64,000 nucleotides of DNA from Sphingopyxis terrae subsp. terrae NBRC 15098. GTDB lineage: Bacteria > Pseudomonadota > Alphaproteobacteria > Sphingomonadales > Sphingomonadaceae. How positions within the stretch are numbered: the first letter of the stretch is position 1; the number at the start of each line of letters is the position of its first letter. The notes under the pieces were generated by a model, which was given only the letters and a program-made list of their open reading frames with translations, made no database searches and was not told the DNA's origin. The stretch spans positions 1,302,001 through 1,366,000 of the forward strand of contig NZ_CP013342.1 in assembly GCF_001610975.1 (NCBI RefSeq), given 5' to 3'. Made by a program: the position numbers and the translations under genes. Below, in pieces: positions 33,333-41,873 of the stretch.

Positions 33333-33716
33333 ATGTTCAAGTCTCTTCTCCCCTCTGCAGCGGCGGCTTTCGCTCTGCTTCTCATGCCGGCCACGGCAAG
33401 CGCGCACACCAAGCTCGTCAGCTCGACGCCCGCCGCCAATTCGACCGTTTCGAAGGTCACGTCGGTCAATCTTCAGTTCAACGAAAAGATCGTCGCCTCG
33501 ACCCTCAAGACCGAGCTGGTCATGACCGGCATGCCCGGCATGGCCAATCATGCCCCGATGAAGGTGCCTTACTCGTCGATGATGGGCAAAGAGGGCAAGT
33601 CGGCGATGCTGATGCTCAAGCGGCCGCTGACAGCCGGAACCTACAAGGTCACATGGTCGGCGGCGGGCGCTGATACCCACCGCATGGGCAGCGAATTCAG
33701 CTTCACCGTAAAGTAA
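33333..33716 (+). CDS. copC: CopC periplasmic copper-binding protein
   Basis: 127 residues. Signal peptide ending ATASA; the mature protein begins HTKLVSSTP, with an N-terminal His typical of CopC Cu(II) ligands. A Met-rich loop (VMTGMPGMANHAPMKV) and the C-terminal GADTHRMGSEFSF complete the CopC fold. ATG 33333 follows GGAGG by 5 nt; TTG 33321 would overlap that site. Followed 6 nt later by copD. Confidence 0.93.
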   Translation: MFKSLLPSAAAAFALLLMPATASAHTKLVSSTPAANSTVSKVTSVNLQFNEKIVASTLKTELVMTGMPGMANHAPMKVPYSSMMGKEGKSAMLMLKRPLTAGTYKVTWSAAGADTHRMGSEFSFTVK

Positions 33717-33722
33717 AAGACG

Positions 33723-34691
33723 GTGGGGGACCCCGTTCTGATCGGCATCAGGTTCGCACTTTATGCGGACCTGATGCTCATCGCCGGCCTTGCTGCGTTC
33801 CCGCTTTTTGCGCTGACACGGAGCGAACGCCTTGCGCCGCAGTCGATGATGGCCTCGATCTGGCGCGCAGAGCGATGGCTCTGCGCCGCCGGACTGCTTC
33901 TCTCCATCTTGGGGATGGGCGTGCTCGCGGCTTCGATGCAGGGTGTGGGGCTCCTCTCCCTGGAACTCCAGCCTTTTTGGGACCTTGTTCGCGAGACCGA
34001 GGTCGGCACAGCCTGGGTCTACCGGAGCGCAGCGCTGCTGCTCGCGCTGGGAGTCGCGATCTGGATGGTCCGCTGGCCGACAACTTCGGCCGCCGTACTC
34101 GCGGCCGCGGGCTCGGTGGCCGTCGCGAGTCTGGTCTGGTCCGGCCACGCCGGCGCGACCGAAGGCGCCGCAGGCACCGTGCACCGGATCAGCGACATCT
34201 TGCACCTGATTGCAGCGGCGGTCTGGATCGGCGCGATCGGCGCCTTCCTGATCCTGATCTCACCACGTCGTGTCCGCGAATGGCCGGGCGGACTCCAAAT
34301 TGCGGCGCGGAGCCTCGATCAATTCTCGCGCGTCGGTACGATCTGCGTCCTCGTCATCGCCGCCACCGGCCTCGTCAACAGCCAGATGATCGTCGGCGCC
34401 GAGAATCTCGGCCGTTCCCTCGGCTCGCCCTATGGACAATTGCTTCTCGCCAAGCTTGCGCTGTTCGGACTGATGCTGGCGCTCGCGGCGGCGAACCGCT
34501 GGCGGCTGACCCCGGCGCTCGCGGCCGCCGTCCCGGGGACCGATACCGACAATGTCGACGCCGACCCCGACCTCGCGATTGCAGCCATGCGCAGAAGCCT
34601 CATCATCGAAGCGTCGGCCGCGCTCGCCATACTCGCGCTGGTTGCCTGGTTCGGTACGCTCGAACCCTTCGTCACCGCCGATCCGGTTTGA
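33723..34691 (+). CDS. copD: CopD inner-membrane copper protein
   Basis: 322 residues with about eight membrane helices and the CopD-family His residues (SGHAGATEG, VHRISDILHLIAAAVWIGAI). Thought to move copper across the inner membrane together with CopC. GTG start at 33723, 6 nt after copC. A truncated relative of its C-terminus occurs at 44361-44573. The stop TGA forms TTGA with a possible start of the following AraC-type gene. Confidence 0.9.
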   Translation: MGDPVLIGIRFALYADLMLIAGLAAFPLFALTRSERLAPQSMMASIWRAERWLCAAGLLLSILGMGVLAASMQGVGLLSLELQPFWDLVRETEVGTAWVYRSAALLLALGVAIWMVRWPTTSAAVLAAAGSVAVASLVWSGHAGATEGAAGTVHRISDILHLIAAAVWIGAIGAFLILISPRRVREWPGGLQIAARSLDQFSRVGTICVLVIAATGLVNSQMIVGAENLGRSLGSPYGQLLLAKLALFGLMLALAAANRWRLTPALAAAVPGTDTDNVDADPDLAIAAMRRSLIIEASAALAILALVAWFGTLEPFVTADPV

Positions 34692-34723
34692 CCCCAAGCA
34701 CCGCCTCTTGGTCGGGTTCGATC

Positions 34724-35413
34724 ATGCTCGGGACCGGCTGGGCGCTCATTGACGCGCGCATCGGGAGCAGCCGTCCCCATAACCATGTGGCGCACCAGAT
34801 CAGCCTCGCCATCGAACGCGACCTCGAAATTTCCGGTGATGCCGACCTGATAGTTCCCGCCGGACACGCCATTGCGATAGCGTCGCATGTCCGGCACCGC
34901 CTCGGGCCGCCGGGCGCCCTCGTGCGGTCATTTTATCTCGACCCGCTTTTTCGTGCCGGCACCCGGCTGTCCGCCGGATCGGCGCCTGTCCTGTTGACGC
35001 CGATAGAGACAGCCGGACTAGGTGACATCGCAAGCGGCGCGGACGCGAAGCGCTGGGCGTCCGACTATCTCGACCGCTCGCAGGCGCGTCCGGTGGATGC
35101 CCGCCTGTCCGAAGTGCTCGCGGCCCCTGACGATTTGTCGACCGCGCGCGCCTTGGCCGACGTCGCCTGCCTTTCGCCCTCGCGCCTCCGCGAAATCGTC
35201 AGCCGCGACTTCGGCGTGCCTCCGGCCAAATTGCTGCAATGGCTCCAGCTTCAACGCGCCGTGCGGACGCTGGTCGGCGGCGGAGGTCTTGCCGACGCCG
35301 CGGCGGCGGGAGGCTTCGCCGATCAGTCGCACTTCACGCGCCGCTGCGCTCAATGGCTAGGCGTGACGCCTTCGGCCGGCCTTAGTGCCTTCGCGTTCGA
35401 AATCGTGCCCTGA
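34724..35413 (+). CDS. AraC-family regulator following copCD
   Basis: 229 residues with a cupin-like N-terminal part (HNHVAHQISLAIERDLEI; VPAGHAIAIASHVRHRL) and a C-terminal AraC HTH pair (ARALADVACLSPSRLREIVSRDFG; LADAAAAGGFADQSHFTRRCAQWLGVTP). Start uncertain: ATG 34724 has no good ribosome-binding site, whereas TTG 34688 overlaps the copD stop and might be translated by coupling. The much longer frame upstream is a shadow of copD. It is followed by a methyltransferase gene; a related pair occurs at 57117-58513. Confidence 0.8.
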   Translation: MLGTGWALIDARIGSSRPHNHVAHQISLAIERDLEISGDADLIVPAGHAIAIASHVRHRLGPPGALVRSFYLDPLFRAGTRLSAGSAPVLLTPIETAGLGDIASGADAKRWASDYLDRSQARPVDARLSEVLAAPDDLSTARALADVACLSPSRLREIVSRDFGVPPAKLLQWLQLQRAVRTLVGGGGLADAAAAGGFADQSHFTRRCAQWLGVTPSAGLSAFAFEIVP

Positions 35414-35550
35414 GCCGGATGCGCCTCGCACCGCGTCGCCCCGGCGAAACATTCAAGACTGCCGCGCCTGTTTGCCCTTAAGCGTCTCGTCGAGACCGGC
35501 GATTGCGGCCGCAATCCGGCGGCAAGCCAAAGCGTCGAAAGGAGACGGCC

Positions 35551-36228
35551 ATGCCCGACCCGAAACCCGTAGCAAGATCCTACACGCCAGCGGCAGGATA
35601 TCACTTCCTGACGCCCTTTTATGATTTCGGCGTCGCGGTGACAACGCGCGAGCGCGTGTGGCGCGACCGTCTCGTTCGCCATATGGCGCTCGGCGAGGGT
35701 GACGTCATTCTCGATATCGGCTCGGGTACGGGAAATCTTGCGCTGGCGATCGCTCGCCATAGCCGGGACGTCCGCTATCTTGGTTTCGACCCCGACGAGG
35801 CAGCGACGCGAATTGCCCGAACGAAGACCGCGCAGATTGTTCCACCGCCGGAGTTTCGAGTTGGCTTTTTCGCGGCTTCGGCGATCGATGACTGGCCCCC
35901 GCCTGCCAAGATTGCGATCTGCCTCGTCCTTCATCAGGTCGGGCTTGAGGAAAAGGCACGTCTGCTACGCGAGGCCCGGCAGGTGCTCGCGCCGGGCGGC
36001 AAACTCTATGTTGCCGACTATGGGGAACAGCGCAGCCGCCTCATGCGGTTGTTGTTCCGCCTCACGATCCAGCAGCTCGACGGCGTCCAGGACACCCAGC
36101 CCAACGCCGATGGATTGCTCCCGGTGCTGATGAGAGAGGCAGGCTTTTGCGATGTTCGCGAGCTTGAGACGTTCCGCACGCCAACCGGTGCGATCGGGAT
36201 CATCGAGGCCCGAAAGCCCGGGACCTGA
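35551..36228 (+). CDS. Class I SAM-dependent methyltransferase (metal island copy 1)
   Basis: 225 residues: motif I VILDIGSGTGNLALAIA, acidic strand beta-2 (LGFDPDEAA), and the segment GGKLYVADYGEQRSRLMRLLFR. AAGGAG lies upstream of the ATG. A clear paralogue at 57854-58513 shares ADYGEQRSxLMRxLFR and the C-terminal TPTGxIxI. No CxxC or paired Cys pattern of arsenite methyltransferase was seen. The substrate is unknown; repeated linkage to an AraC regulator and metal genes points to a metal-related metabolite. Confidence 0.8.
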   Translation: MPDPKPVARSYTPAAGYHFLTPFYDFGVAVTTRERVWRDRLVRHMALGEGDVILDIGSGTGNLALAIARHSRDVRYLGFDPDEAATRIARTKTAQIVPPPEFRVGFFAASAIDDWPPPAKIAICLVLHQVGLEEKARLLREARQVLAPGGKLYVADYGEQRSRLMRLLFRLTIQQLDGVQDTQPNADGLLPVLMREAGFCDVRELETFRTPTGAIGIIEARKPGT

Positions 36229-36250
36229 CGGCACGGGGCAAAGAAAATCC

Positions 36251-36278
36251 AAGGGATAACCGCTCTTCTTGCGTATCG
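36251..36278 (+). promoter_or_regulatory. ECF-type promoter motif of the copper P-type ATPase
   Basis: CAAGGGA, 15 nt, CGTATC, about 118 nt upstream of the ATPase start. Same spacing as the other six copies, with C-A in place of T-G at the first two positions. Confidence 0.5.
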
Positions 36279-36394
36279 ATAGAAGCGGCTCCATTCTGGA
36301 ACCGCCAGGAACGACGCCAACGGCGAACTCGACCGGTGGCGTTTGGACCGCCCCGCCGCGAGGCGGGCATCCGACACATACGGGAGCGGCGGCG

Positions 36395-38716
36395 ATGCAC
36401 GATCATCAGGGCGCAGAAAAAGGCAGCGGGAGCACGACTGATCCGGTCTGCGGCATGATGGTCGATCCGGCCACCACACCTCATATCGCGACGCATAGCG
36501 GCAAGCATCACTATTTCTGCAGCGCAGGCTGCCTCGCCAAATTCGAGGCCGATCCCGATCTTTATGCCGCAAAACGCGAGCCGGCCGCAGCCGATGCACC
36601 CGAAGGCGCCATCTGGACCTGCCCGATGCATCCCGAGATCCAGCGCGCCGGCCCCGGAAGCTGCCCGATCTGCGGCATGGCACTCGAGCCCGTCATGCCG
36701 ACAGCATCGGGCGGCCCCAGCGAAGAATATCGCGATATGCGGCGGCGCTTCTGGATCGGGCTCCTTCTCGCACTCCCGGTGGTTGCGCTCGAAATGGGCG
36801 GCCATCTGACAGGCCTCCACCAATATGTCGGCCGCCAGACGAACAACTGGGTCCAGATGCTGCTCGCGACCCCCGTCGTTCTATGGGCGGGCTGGCCCTT
36901 CTTCGAGCGCGCCTGGCTCTCGATCCGCAACAAGAGCCTCAACATGTTCACCCTCATTGCGATGGGGACGGGCGTTGCCTGGGGCTACAGCATGATCGCG
37001 GCGATTCTCCCGCAAATCTTCCCGGCAGCCTTCCGCGCCGCCGATGGCTCGGTCGCGGTCTATTTCGAGGCCGCCGCGGTCATCACGGTGCTGGTGCTAC
37101 TCGGGCAGGTGCTCGAACTCAGGGCCCGCGAGACGACGAGCGGCGCGATCCGCGCGCTCCTTGACCTGACACCGAAGCTCGCCCGGCGCGTCCGCAGCGA
37201 TGGAAGCGACGAGGAGGTAGCGCTCGAGGAAGTCGCGGTCGGCGACATGCTGCGCATCCGTCCGGGCGAAAAAGTCCCCGTCGATGGCATCGTCGTAGAA
37301 GGCCGCGGCACGGTCGACGAATCGATGGTCACGGGCGAATCGATGCCGGTGACCAAGGCGGCCGGCGCGGCGCTGATCGGCGGAACGATCAACCAGACGG
37401 GCGGCCTGCTCATGCGCAGCGAGAAGGTCGGGCGCGACACGATGCTCGCGCGGATCGTACAAATGGTCGCCGACGCGCAGCGCAGCCGGGCGCCGATCCA
37501 GCGTCTCGCCGATACCGTTTCGGGCTGGTTCGTGCCCGGCGTCATCGTCGTCGCCATTGTCGCTTTCGTTGTTTGGTCGCTTCTGGGGCCCGCGCCCGCC
37601 ATGGCCTATGGCCTTATCGCCGCCGTCTCGGTGCTCATCATCGCCTGTCCCTGCGCGCTCGGCCTCGCGACGCCAATGTCAATCATGGTCGGCGTGGGGC
37701 GCGGCGCCGAAGCCGGCGTGCTGATCAAAAATGCCGAGGCGCTTGAGCGGATGGAGAAGGTCGACACGCTCGTCGTCGATAAGACCGGGACGCTGACCGA
37801 AGGCAGACCCTCGGTCGTCGCCATCGAAGTCGCCGGCGGCTTCGAGGAGCAGGATCTGCTCCGGATTGCCGCGAGCCTCGAGCGCAGCAGCGAACATCCA
37901 TTGGCGGCCGCGATCGTCAAGGCCGCCGAGGACCGGGGCCTCGCGCTGGTCGAGCCATCGGGGGTCGACCAGCCGGTCGGCAAGGGTATCGTCGGGGTCG
38001 TCGACGACAAGGCGATAGTCCTCGGCAATGCGAGCTTTCTTGAAGAATATGACGTCGATCTGGGCGCGCTCACCGAGGCAGCCGACCGCCTTCGCACAGA
38101 CGGCGCGACGGCGATTTACATCGCGGTCAATGGCAAGGCGGCCGGGGTCATCGCCATCGCCGACCCCGTCAAGGAAACGACGGGCGACGCGCTCGCTGCG
38201 CTGCGCGAAGCCGGAATCAAGGTCATCATGCTCACCGGCGACAATCGCGTCACCGCCGAGGCGATCGCGCGGCGCCTCGGCATCGACGACGTCGAGGCCG
38301 ATGTCCTCCCCGACCAGAAGAGCGCGGTCGTGCAGCGGCTGCGCGAAGAGGGCCGGATCGTCGCCATGGCCGGCGACGGGGTCAACGACGCCCCCGCGCT
38401 CGCCGCCGCCGACGTCGGCATCGCGATGGGCTCGGGAACCGATGTCGCCATCGAAAGCGCGGGTGTGACGCTACTGCGCGGCGACCTTCTGGGCATCGTG
38501 CGGGCGCGGCATCTCAGCCATGCGACGATGGCGAACATCCGTCAGAATCTCTTCTTCGCTTTCGCCTATAATGTCGCCGGGATTCCCGTCGCTGCGGGCG
38601 TGCTCTATCCGATTTTCGGACTATTGCTCTCGCCGGTCATTGCCGCCGCTGCAATGGCACTCTCGTCCGTCAGCGTCATTGCCAATTCTTTGCGGCTGCG
38701 CTTTGCCAGAATCTGA
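36395..38716 (+). CDS. Copper-translocating P-type ATPase with YHS and HMBD domains
   Basis: 773 residues. N-terminal YHS domain ([10 protein letters not shown]...HYFCSAGC), then a heavy-metal-binding CPMHPEIQ...[12 protein letters not shown] segment, then a P1B ATPase: CPC at 418-420, phosphorylation Asp462 in DKTGT, TGES, and [10 protein letters not shown] near the C-terminus. CPC plus this N-terminal set fits Cu(I)/Ag(I) exporters (CopA/SilP type). It pumps cytoplasmic copper to the periplasm. GGGAG lies 8 nt before ATG 36395. Under a predicted ECF promoter. Confidence 0.93.
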   Translation: MHDHQGAEKGSGSTTDPVCGMMVDPATTPHIATHSGKHHYFCSAGCLAKFEADPDLYAAKREPAAADAPEGAIWTCPMHPEIQRAGPGSCPICGMALEPVMPTASGGPSEEYRDMRRRFWIGLLLALPVVALEMGGHLTGLHQYVGRQTNNWVQMLLATPVVLWAGWPFFERAWLSIRNKSLNMFTLIAMGTGVAWGYSMIAAILPQIFPAAFRAADGSVAVYFEAAAVITVLVLLGQVLELRARETTSGAIRALLDLTPKLARRVRSDGSDEEVALEEVAVGDMLRIRPGEKVPVDGIVVEGRGTVDESMVTGESMPVTKAAGAALIGGTINQTGGLLMRSEKVGRDTMLARIVQMVADAQRSRAPIQRLADTVSGWFVPGVIVVAIVAFVVWSLLGPAPAMAYGLIAAVSVLIIACPCALGLATPMSIMVGVGRGAEAGVLIKNAEALERMEKVDTLVVDKTGTLTEGRPSVVAIEVAGGFEEQDLLRIAASLERSSEHPLAAAIVKAAEDRGLALVEPSGVDQPVGKGIVGVVDDKAIVLGNASFLEEYDVDLGALTEAADRLRTDGATAIYIAVNGKAAGVIAIADPVKETTGDALAALREAGIKVIMLTGDNRVTAEAIARRLGIDDVEADVLPDQKSAVVQRLREEGRIVAMAGDGVNDAPALAAADVGIAMGSGTDVAIESAGVTLLRGDLLGIVRARHLSHATMANIRQNLFFAFAYNVAGIPVAAGVLYPIFGLLLSPVIAAAAMALSSVSVIANSLRLRFARI

Positions 38717-38768
38717 TCGAAACCACGGGAGGCACTCGTGAAGTGTCGGCACAACAAGGGGAAATGAT

Positions 38769-39245
38769 ATGAGACGACTGACGATTACAGCAATCGCATT
38801 GGCCATGCTGGTGGCCGTCCCGGCTCAGGCGACCGAGCCTGCGGATTTTCAGGGCGCGGCGGCAGCGCTCGCGCAGTATAAATCGGCGATGGAGAAACTG
38901 GACCTGACCGGCGTCGAGGCCCTCTTTTCGCCAGACGCCCAGATATTCGAATCCGGCGGCGTTGAAGGGAATTTCGCCCACTATCGCGACCATCACCTGG
39001 GTCCCGAACTCAAGGAATTCAAATCCTTCACCTTCCGCAATTACAAGATTTCGGTTCGCGGCGAAGGAAATATCGCGATCGCAACCGAGACCTACAGCTT
39101 CTCGATTGTGCTCGCGAGCGGCGAGACCATCGAACGGGATGGCGTCGCTACGAGTGTCCTCAAACAGGACAACGGAAAGTGGCAGATCTTCAATCTCCAC
39201 AGCTCCTCACGCAAGCCGAAGGTGCGACCGGCGGGTGGCAGCTGA
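38769..39245 (+). CDS. Secreted NTF2-like (SnoaL/DUF4440) protein
   Basis: 158 residues with a signal peptide (ALAMLVAVPAQA) and an NTF2-like fold (AAALAQYKSAMEKLDLTGVEALFSPD; KISVRGEGNIAIATETYSF; GVATSVLKQDNGKWQIFNLH). Such proteins bind small ligands or act as chaperones; no catalytic role can be assigned. It begins 52 nt after the ATPase and has a purine-rich leader, so it may be co-transcribed. Confidence 0.7.
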   Translation: MRRLTITAIALAMLVAVPAQATEPADFQGAAAALAQYKSAMEKLDLTGVEALFSPDAQIFESGGVEGNFAHYRDHHLGPELKEFKSFTFRNYKISVRGEGNIAIATETYSFSIVLASGETIERDGVATSVLKQDNGKWQIFNLHSSSRKPKVRPAGGS

Positions 39246-39377
39246 GCGGGCAAAAAAGGGGCTAGTCCTCACGATCTCTCCGAACCCACACCTAGCAGGA
39301 CGCATGAGCCCGAGCGGGTGTGGGCACCCTGAAATGGCTCGTCGCGGCAAGTACGGAAACGCCTGCCTCGTCTGTGA

Positions 39378-39405
39378 CAAGGGCAAAGCTGTTGGGGTGC
39401 GTATC
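39378..39405 (+). promoter_or_regulatory. ECF-type promoter motif of the cytochrome c gene
   Basis: CAAGGGC, 15 nt, CGTATC, about 70 nt before the cytochrome c ATG. Seventh copy of the shared element. Confidence 0.55.
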
Positions 39406-39473
39406 ATCTGTTGAACAGCCGCCGCATTGCGTTCGGCTGCAAAGCTCAAGGCCTGTTATGCGGGAGATAGATA

Positions 39474-40103
39474 ATGGAGCGATTTCGAACTTTCGATTTC
39501 CGAAAGCATATGCCGAGCGTGACGTTCACGCTGCTGGCGGTGGCCCTGATAGCGGGCGCGGGTGCGATCACCGTCTATCTCGGCCTATATAATATAGCGG
39601 CCGATGCCCCCCATAACCGGCTGACTTACAGCGTCATCGAAACATTCAGGGAGAAGTCCATCGCAGCGCGATCCGGATCGATCGCGGTGCCGGCAGATTT
39701 GGCGGCTCCGGCGCGGATCGCGTCGGGCGCAGGTCTCTATACCGAGATGTGCAGCGGCTGCCATCTCGCGCCCGGGATGGAAAAGACCGAAATGAGTCAA
39801 GGGCTGTATCCGCAAGCGCCCGTCTTGTTCAAAGGTTCGGAACGTTCGGCTGCGGAGCAATTCTGGATCATCAAGCATGGCATCAAGATGACCGCCATGC
39901 CGGCCTGGGGGAAAACGCATGATGATCGTCTCATCTGGGATATGGTCGCGTTTGTCCGAAAACTCCCTGGCCTGTCGCCGGCACAATATCAGGCTATTAC
40001 GCAGAATGCGCCAATGGACCATGACGCGATGATGAAGGGCATGACAGAGGCGGAAGGCGCGAGTCAGAAACCAAGCGGAGCGGGCGAACACGCAGGGCAC
40101 TGA
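39474..40103 (+). CDS. Membrane-anchored c-type cytochrome with Met/His tail
   Basis: 209 residues. One N-terminal membrane helix (about 15-40), haem-binding CSGCH at 93-97 and a likely distal Met in TAMPAWGKTHDD. The C-terminal 40 residues are rich in Met, His and Asp (MDHDAMMKGMTE; GEHAGH), suggesting copper binding. Such monohaem cytochromes appear in copper islands and may take part in Cu(I) oxidation or electron disposal; this is inference. It lies under a predicted ECF promoter. Confidence 0.8.
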   Translation: MERFRTFDFRKHMPSVTFTLLAVALIAGAGAITVYLGLYNIAADAPHNRLTYSVIETFREKSIAARSGSIAVPADLAAPARIASGAGLYTEMCSGCHLAPGMEKTEMSQGLYPQAPVLFKGSERSAAEQFWIIKHGIKMTAMPAWGKTHDDRLIWDMVAFVRKLPGLSPAQYQAITQNAPMDHDAMMKGMTEAEGASQKPSGAGEHAGH

Positions 40104-40264
40104 GGTCGTCGACAATTATGCAGCGCCGGGCGTGAACGGGCTCGTTTCGACCTTCCATTCCCGCCCACCTTGCCGGTGGGACGGAAGGTTTCGCCTTTCG
40201 CTAAGGGCCGAATCGAGCGAACTGTCTTGGCCGGCAAGCCGCAGGTGGAAAACAGCAATTCGGA

Positions 40265-41566
40265 ATGGATCAAGCGGGGGCTATAAACATGAAGCGCGAC
40301 CTTGTTCGCGAACTGATCGAGCGCTGGCGCGGCGATTCCGGCTCGACCTATCAAAGCTGGTTCCTGTGGGAGGAGCGACTGAAGAATTTTCGGTCGATCA
40401 GAAGAGGCATCTCGCAGGTCGTCGCCGAAATTGAGGCCGGCACCTTCGGAGCGGCATATCGGGGCTCGTCATTGGAGATCATTGTTCATTCAATCGCCGA
40501 GCAACGACAGATTTTCAAAGGTGCGGATCATGCTTTCTTGTGGAAGCCCAAACTCCGAATCCCGGACATCTACGAGAACGCCGACAATCAACGAGCTTTT
40601 GGCAGACTTCTTCACCATTGCTCCTGTTGCGATACCGCCGAGGAGGTCGTCGCCGGGATCCTCGCAATCGATAGACAGAAGATCAAGGGGTTGGGTCCTG
40701 CGGTGGCCAACATTCTCTATTTTCTGCATCCCACTCTTGTGCCTCCGTTCAATACGGCAATCGTAAAGGGCTACAACGCGCTAACGGGTGCGAATGTGAA
40801 GCTTGGCAGTTGGGAGCATTTTCTCGCGATGCGCGCGGGCATTCTGGATCTCAACGATCGCTACCGGGATCTTCTTTCCAACGATTTGGGGGCGATAGGA
40901 GGGCTGCTGTTCGATATCGGATCGGGACGGTTTCCAGCCCCACCGCTCAGCGGTTCGAGCGAAAATGCGCGCGATTGGATGGCCTTGCTGAATGAAACGC
41001 GCTCACAGTCCGACAAGTTCGATAAGGGGCTTGCAAATCAGAAAGAGACCGACCGGACGCATAGCGAAGTCCAATCCTGGCTTCGGGACCTCGGGCTTGC
41101 ACTTGGATATGACGTCTGGGTAGCGGCAAATGACCGGGGGCGCCTTCATGAGGGTGTGCCGCTCGGGTCTCGATGCCTCGATAGCTTGCCGCATGCCATC
41201 GCAACCGCTCAAGGAAGCGATGCCATAAGACTGATCGACATCTTATGGCTCGAGCAATCGACGGCTACGGTCGCGGCGGCATTCGAAGTGGAGCATTCGA
41301 CATCCATTTATTCCGGAATTGTCCGCATGCTTGATCTCGCGCTGAGCAGCGAGAATCTTCATTTGTCGACGCCACTTTTCCTGGTTGCACCCGATGCGCG
41401 AGAAGCCGATGTCCGCGCTCAGCTCCGACGCCCGGCTTTCAGCCGGATCGGTGATCTCGACATTTCCTACCTGCCCTACGCCGAGCTCGAACAGAACAGG
41501 GTCGCCATTGCCCGCTTCGGTACGGGCCTGAAGGCGATCAAGGCGATCTCCCATCCATTGCCGTGA
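40265..41566 (+). CDS. Unrecognised protein with HhH-like and PD-(D/E)xK-like segments
   Basis: 433 residues, cytoplasmic. The middle has IKGLGPAVANILYFLHP (about 140-156), a helix-hairpin-helix-like motif found in DNA-binding enzymes. Near residues 320-350, RLIDILWLEQ...AAFEVEHSTSIYSG gives a D...ExE/ST pattern compatible with an endonuclease-like fold seen in some uncharacterised type II restriction proteins. No methylase is adjacent. ATG 40289 (MKRDLVREL, with a GGGGG stretch upstream) is a plausible alternative start. It looks out of place among metal genes and may be a separate acquisition. Confidence 0.55.
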   Translation: MDQAGAINMKRDLVRELIERWRGDSGSTYQSWFLWEERLKNFRSIRRGISQVVAEIEAGTFGAAYRGSSLEIIVHSIAEQRQIFKGADHAFLWKPKLRIPDIYENADNQRAFGRLLHHCSCCDTAEEVVAGILAIDRQKIKGLGPAVANILYFLHPTLVPPFNTAIVKGYNALTGANVKLGSWEHFLAMRAGILDLNDRYRDLLSNDLGAIGGLLFDIGSGRFPAPPLSGSSENARDWMALLNETRSQSDKFDKGLANQKETDRTHSEVQSWLRDLGLALGYDVWVAANDRGRLHEGVPLGSRCLDSLPHAIATAQGSDAIRLIDILWLEQSTATVAAAFEVEHSTSIYSGIVRMLDLALSSENLHLSTPLFLVAPDAREADVRAQLRRPAFSRIGDLDISYLPYAELEQNRVAIARFGTGLKAIKAISHPLP

Positions 41567-41873
41567 GGCAGCCGACGACGCGTAGGCCTCCGAAAGCAGT
41601 TGGTCTTTGCATCCTCGCGGCGTCACAGGGAAAGCCGGGCATCGAAATCGCGCGCGCTACCGACGTTCAGGATGGGACTAGCCCGTATCTGTTCGTGCCA
41701 TCTTACTGCCCGGCTCATCGTGCCATCAGCAGGGCCGTTCAAGTAACGGCGCCGGTGAGAACAGGGACATATCATGTCCTGCGTTCAGAGGAAGTATTCC
41801 CCCCGGGCGCAAGCGCCCAGGGGGACCGACGACCGTAGGGGAGTCGCCGGGGGACCTCGCAGGACGAGGAACC
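41567..41873. other. Non-coding gap with two hairpins
   Basis: About 300 nt without a gene. It holds AGGGACAT-ATC-ATGTCCT (about 41763-41780) and a stronger hairpin at 41799-41824 (CCCCC-GGGCGC, AA, GCGCCC-A-GGGGG). The second may be a bidirectional terminator between the converging nuclease-like and TonB receptor genes, although it lacks a T-run. Confidence 0.4.

Noticed and set aside
33875..34723. Apparent 283-residue N-terminal extension of the AraC gene after copCD
   Set aside because: The stretch is out of frame over copD and has the low-complexity look of a shadow; AraC similarity begins only after 34724.
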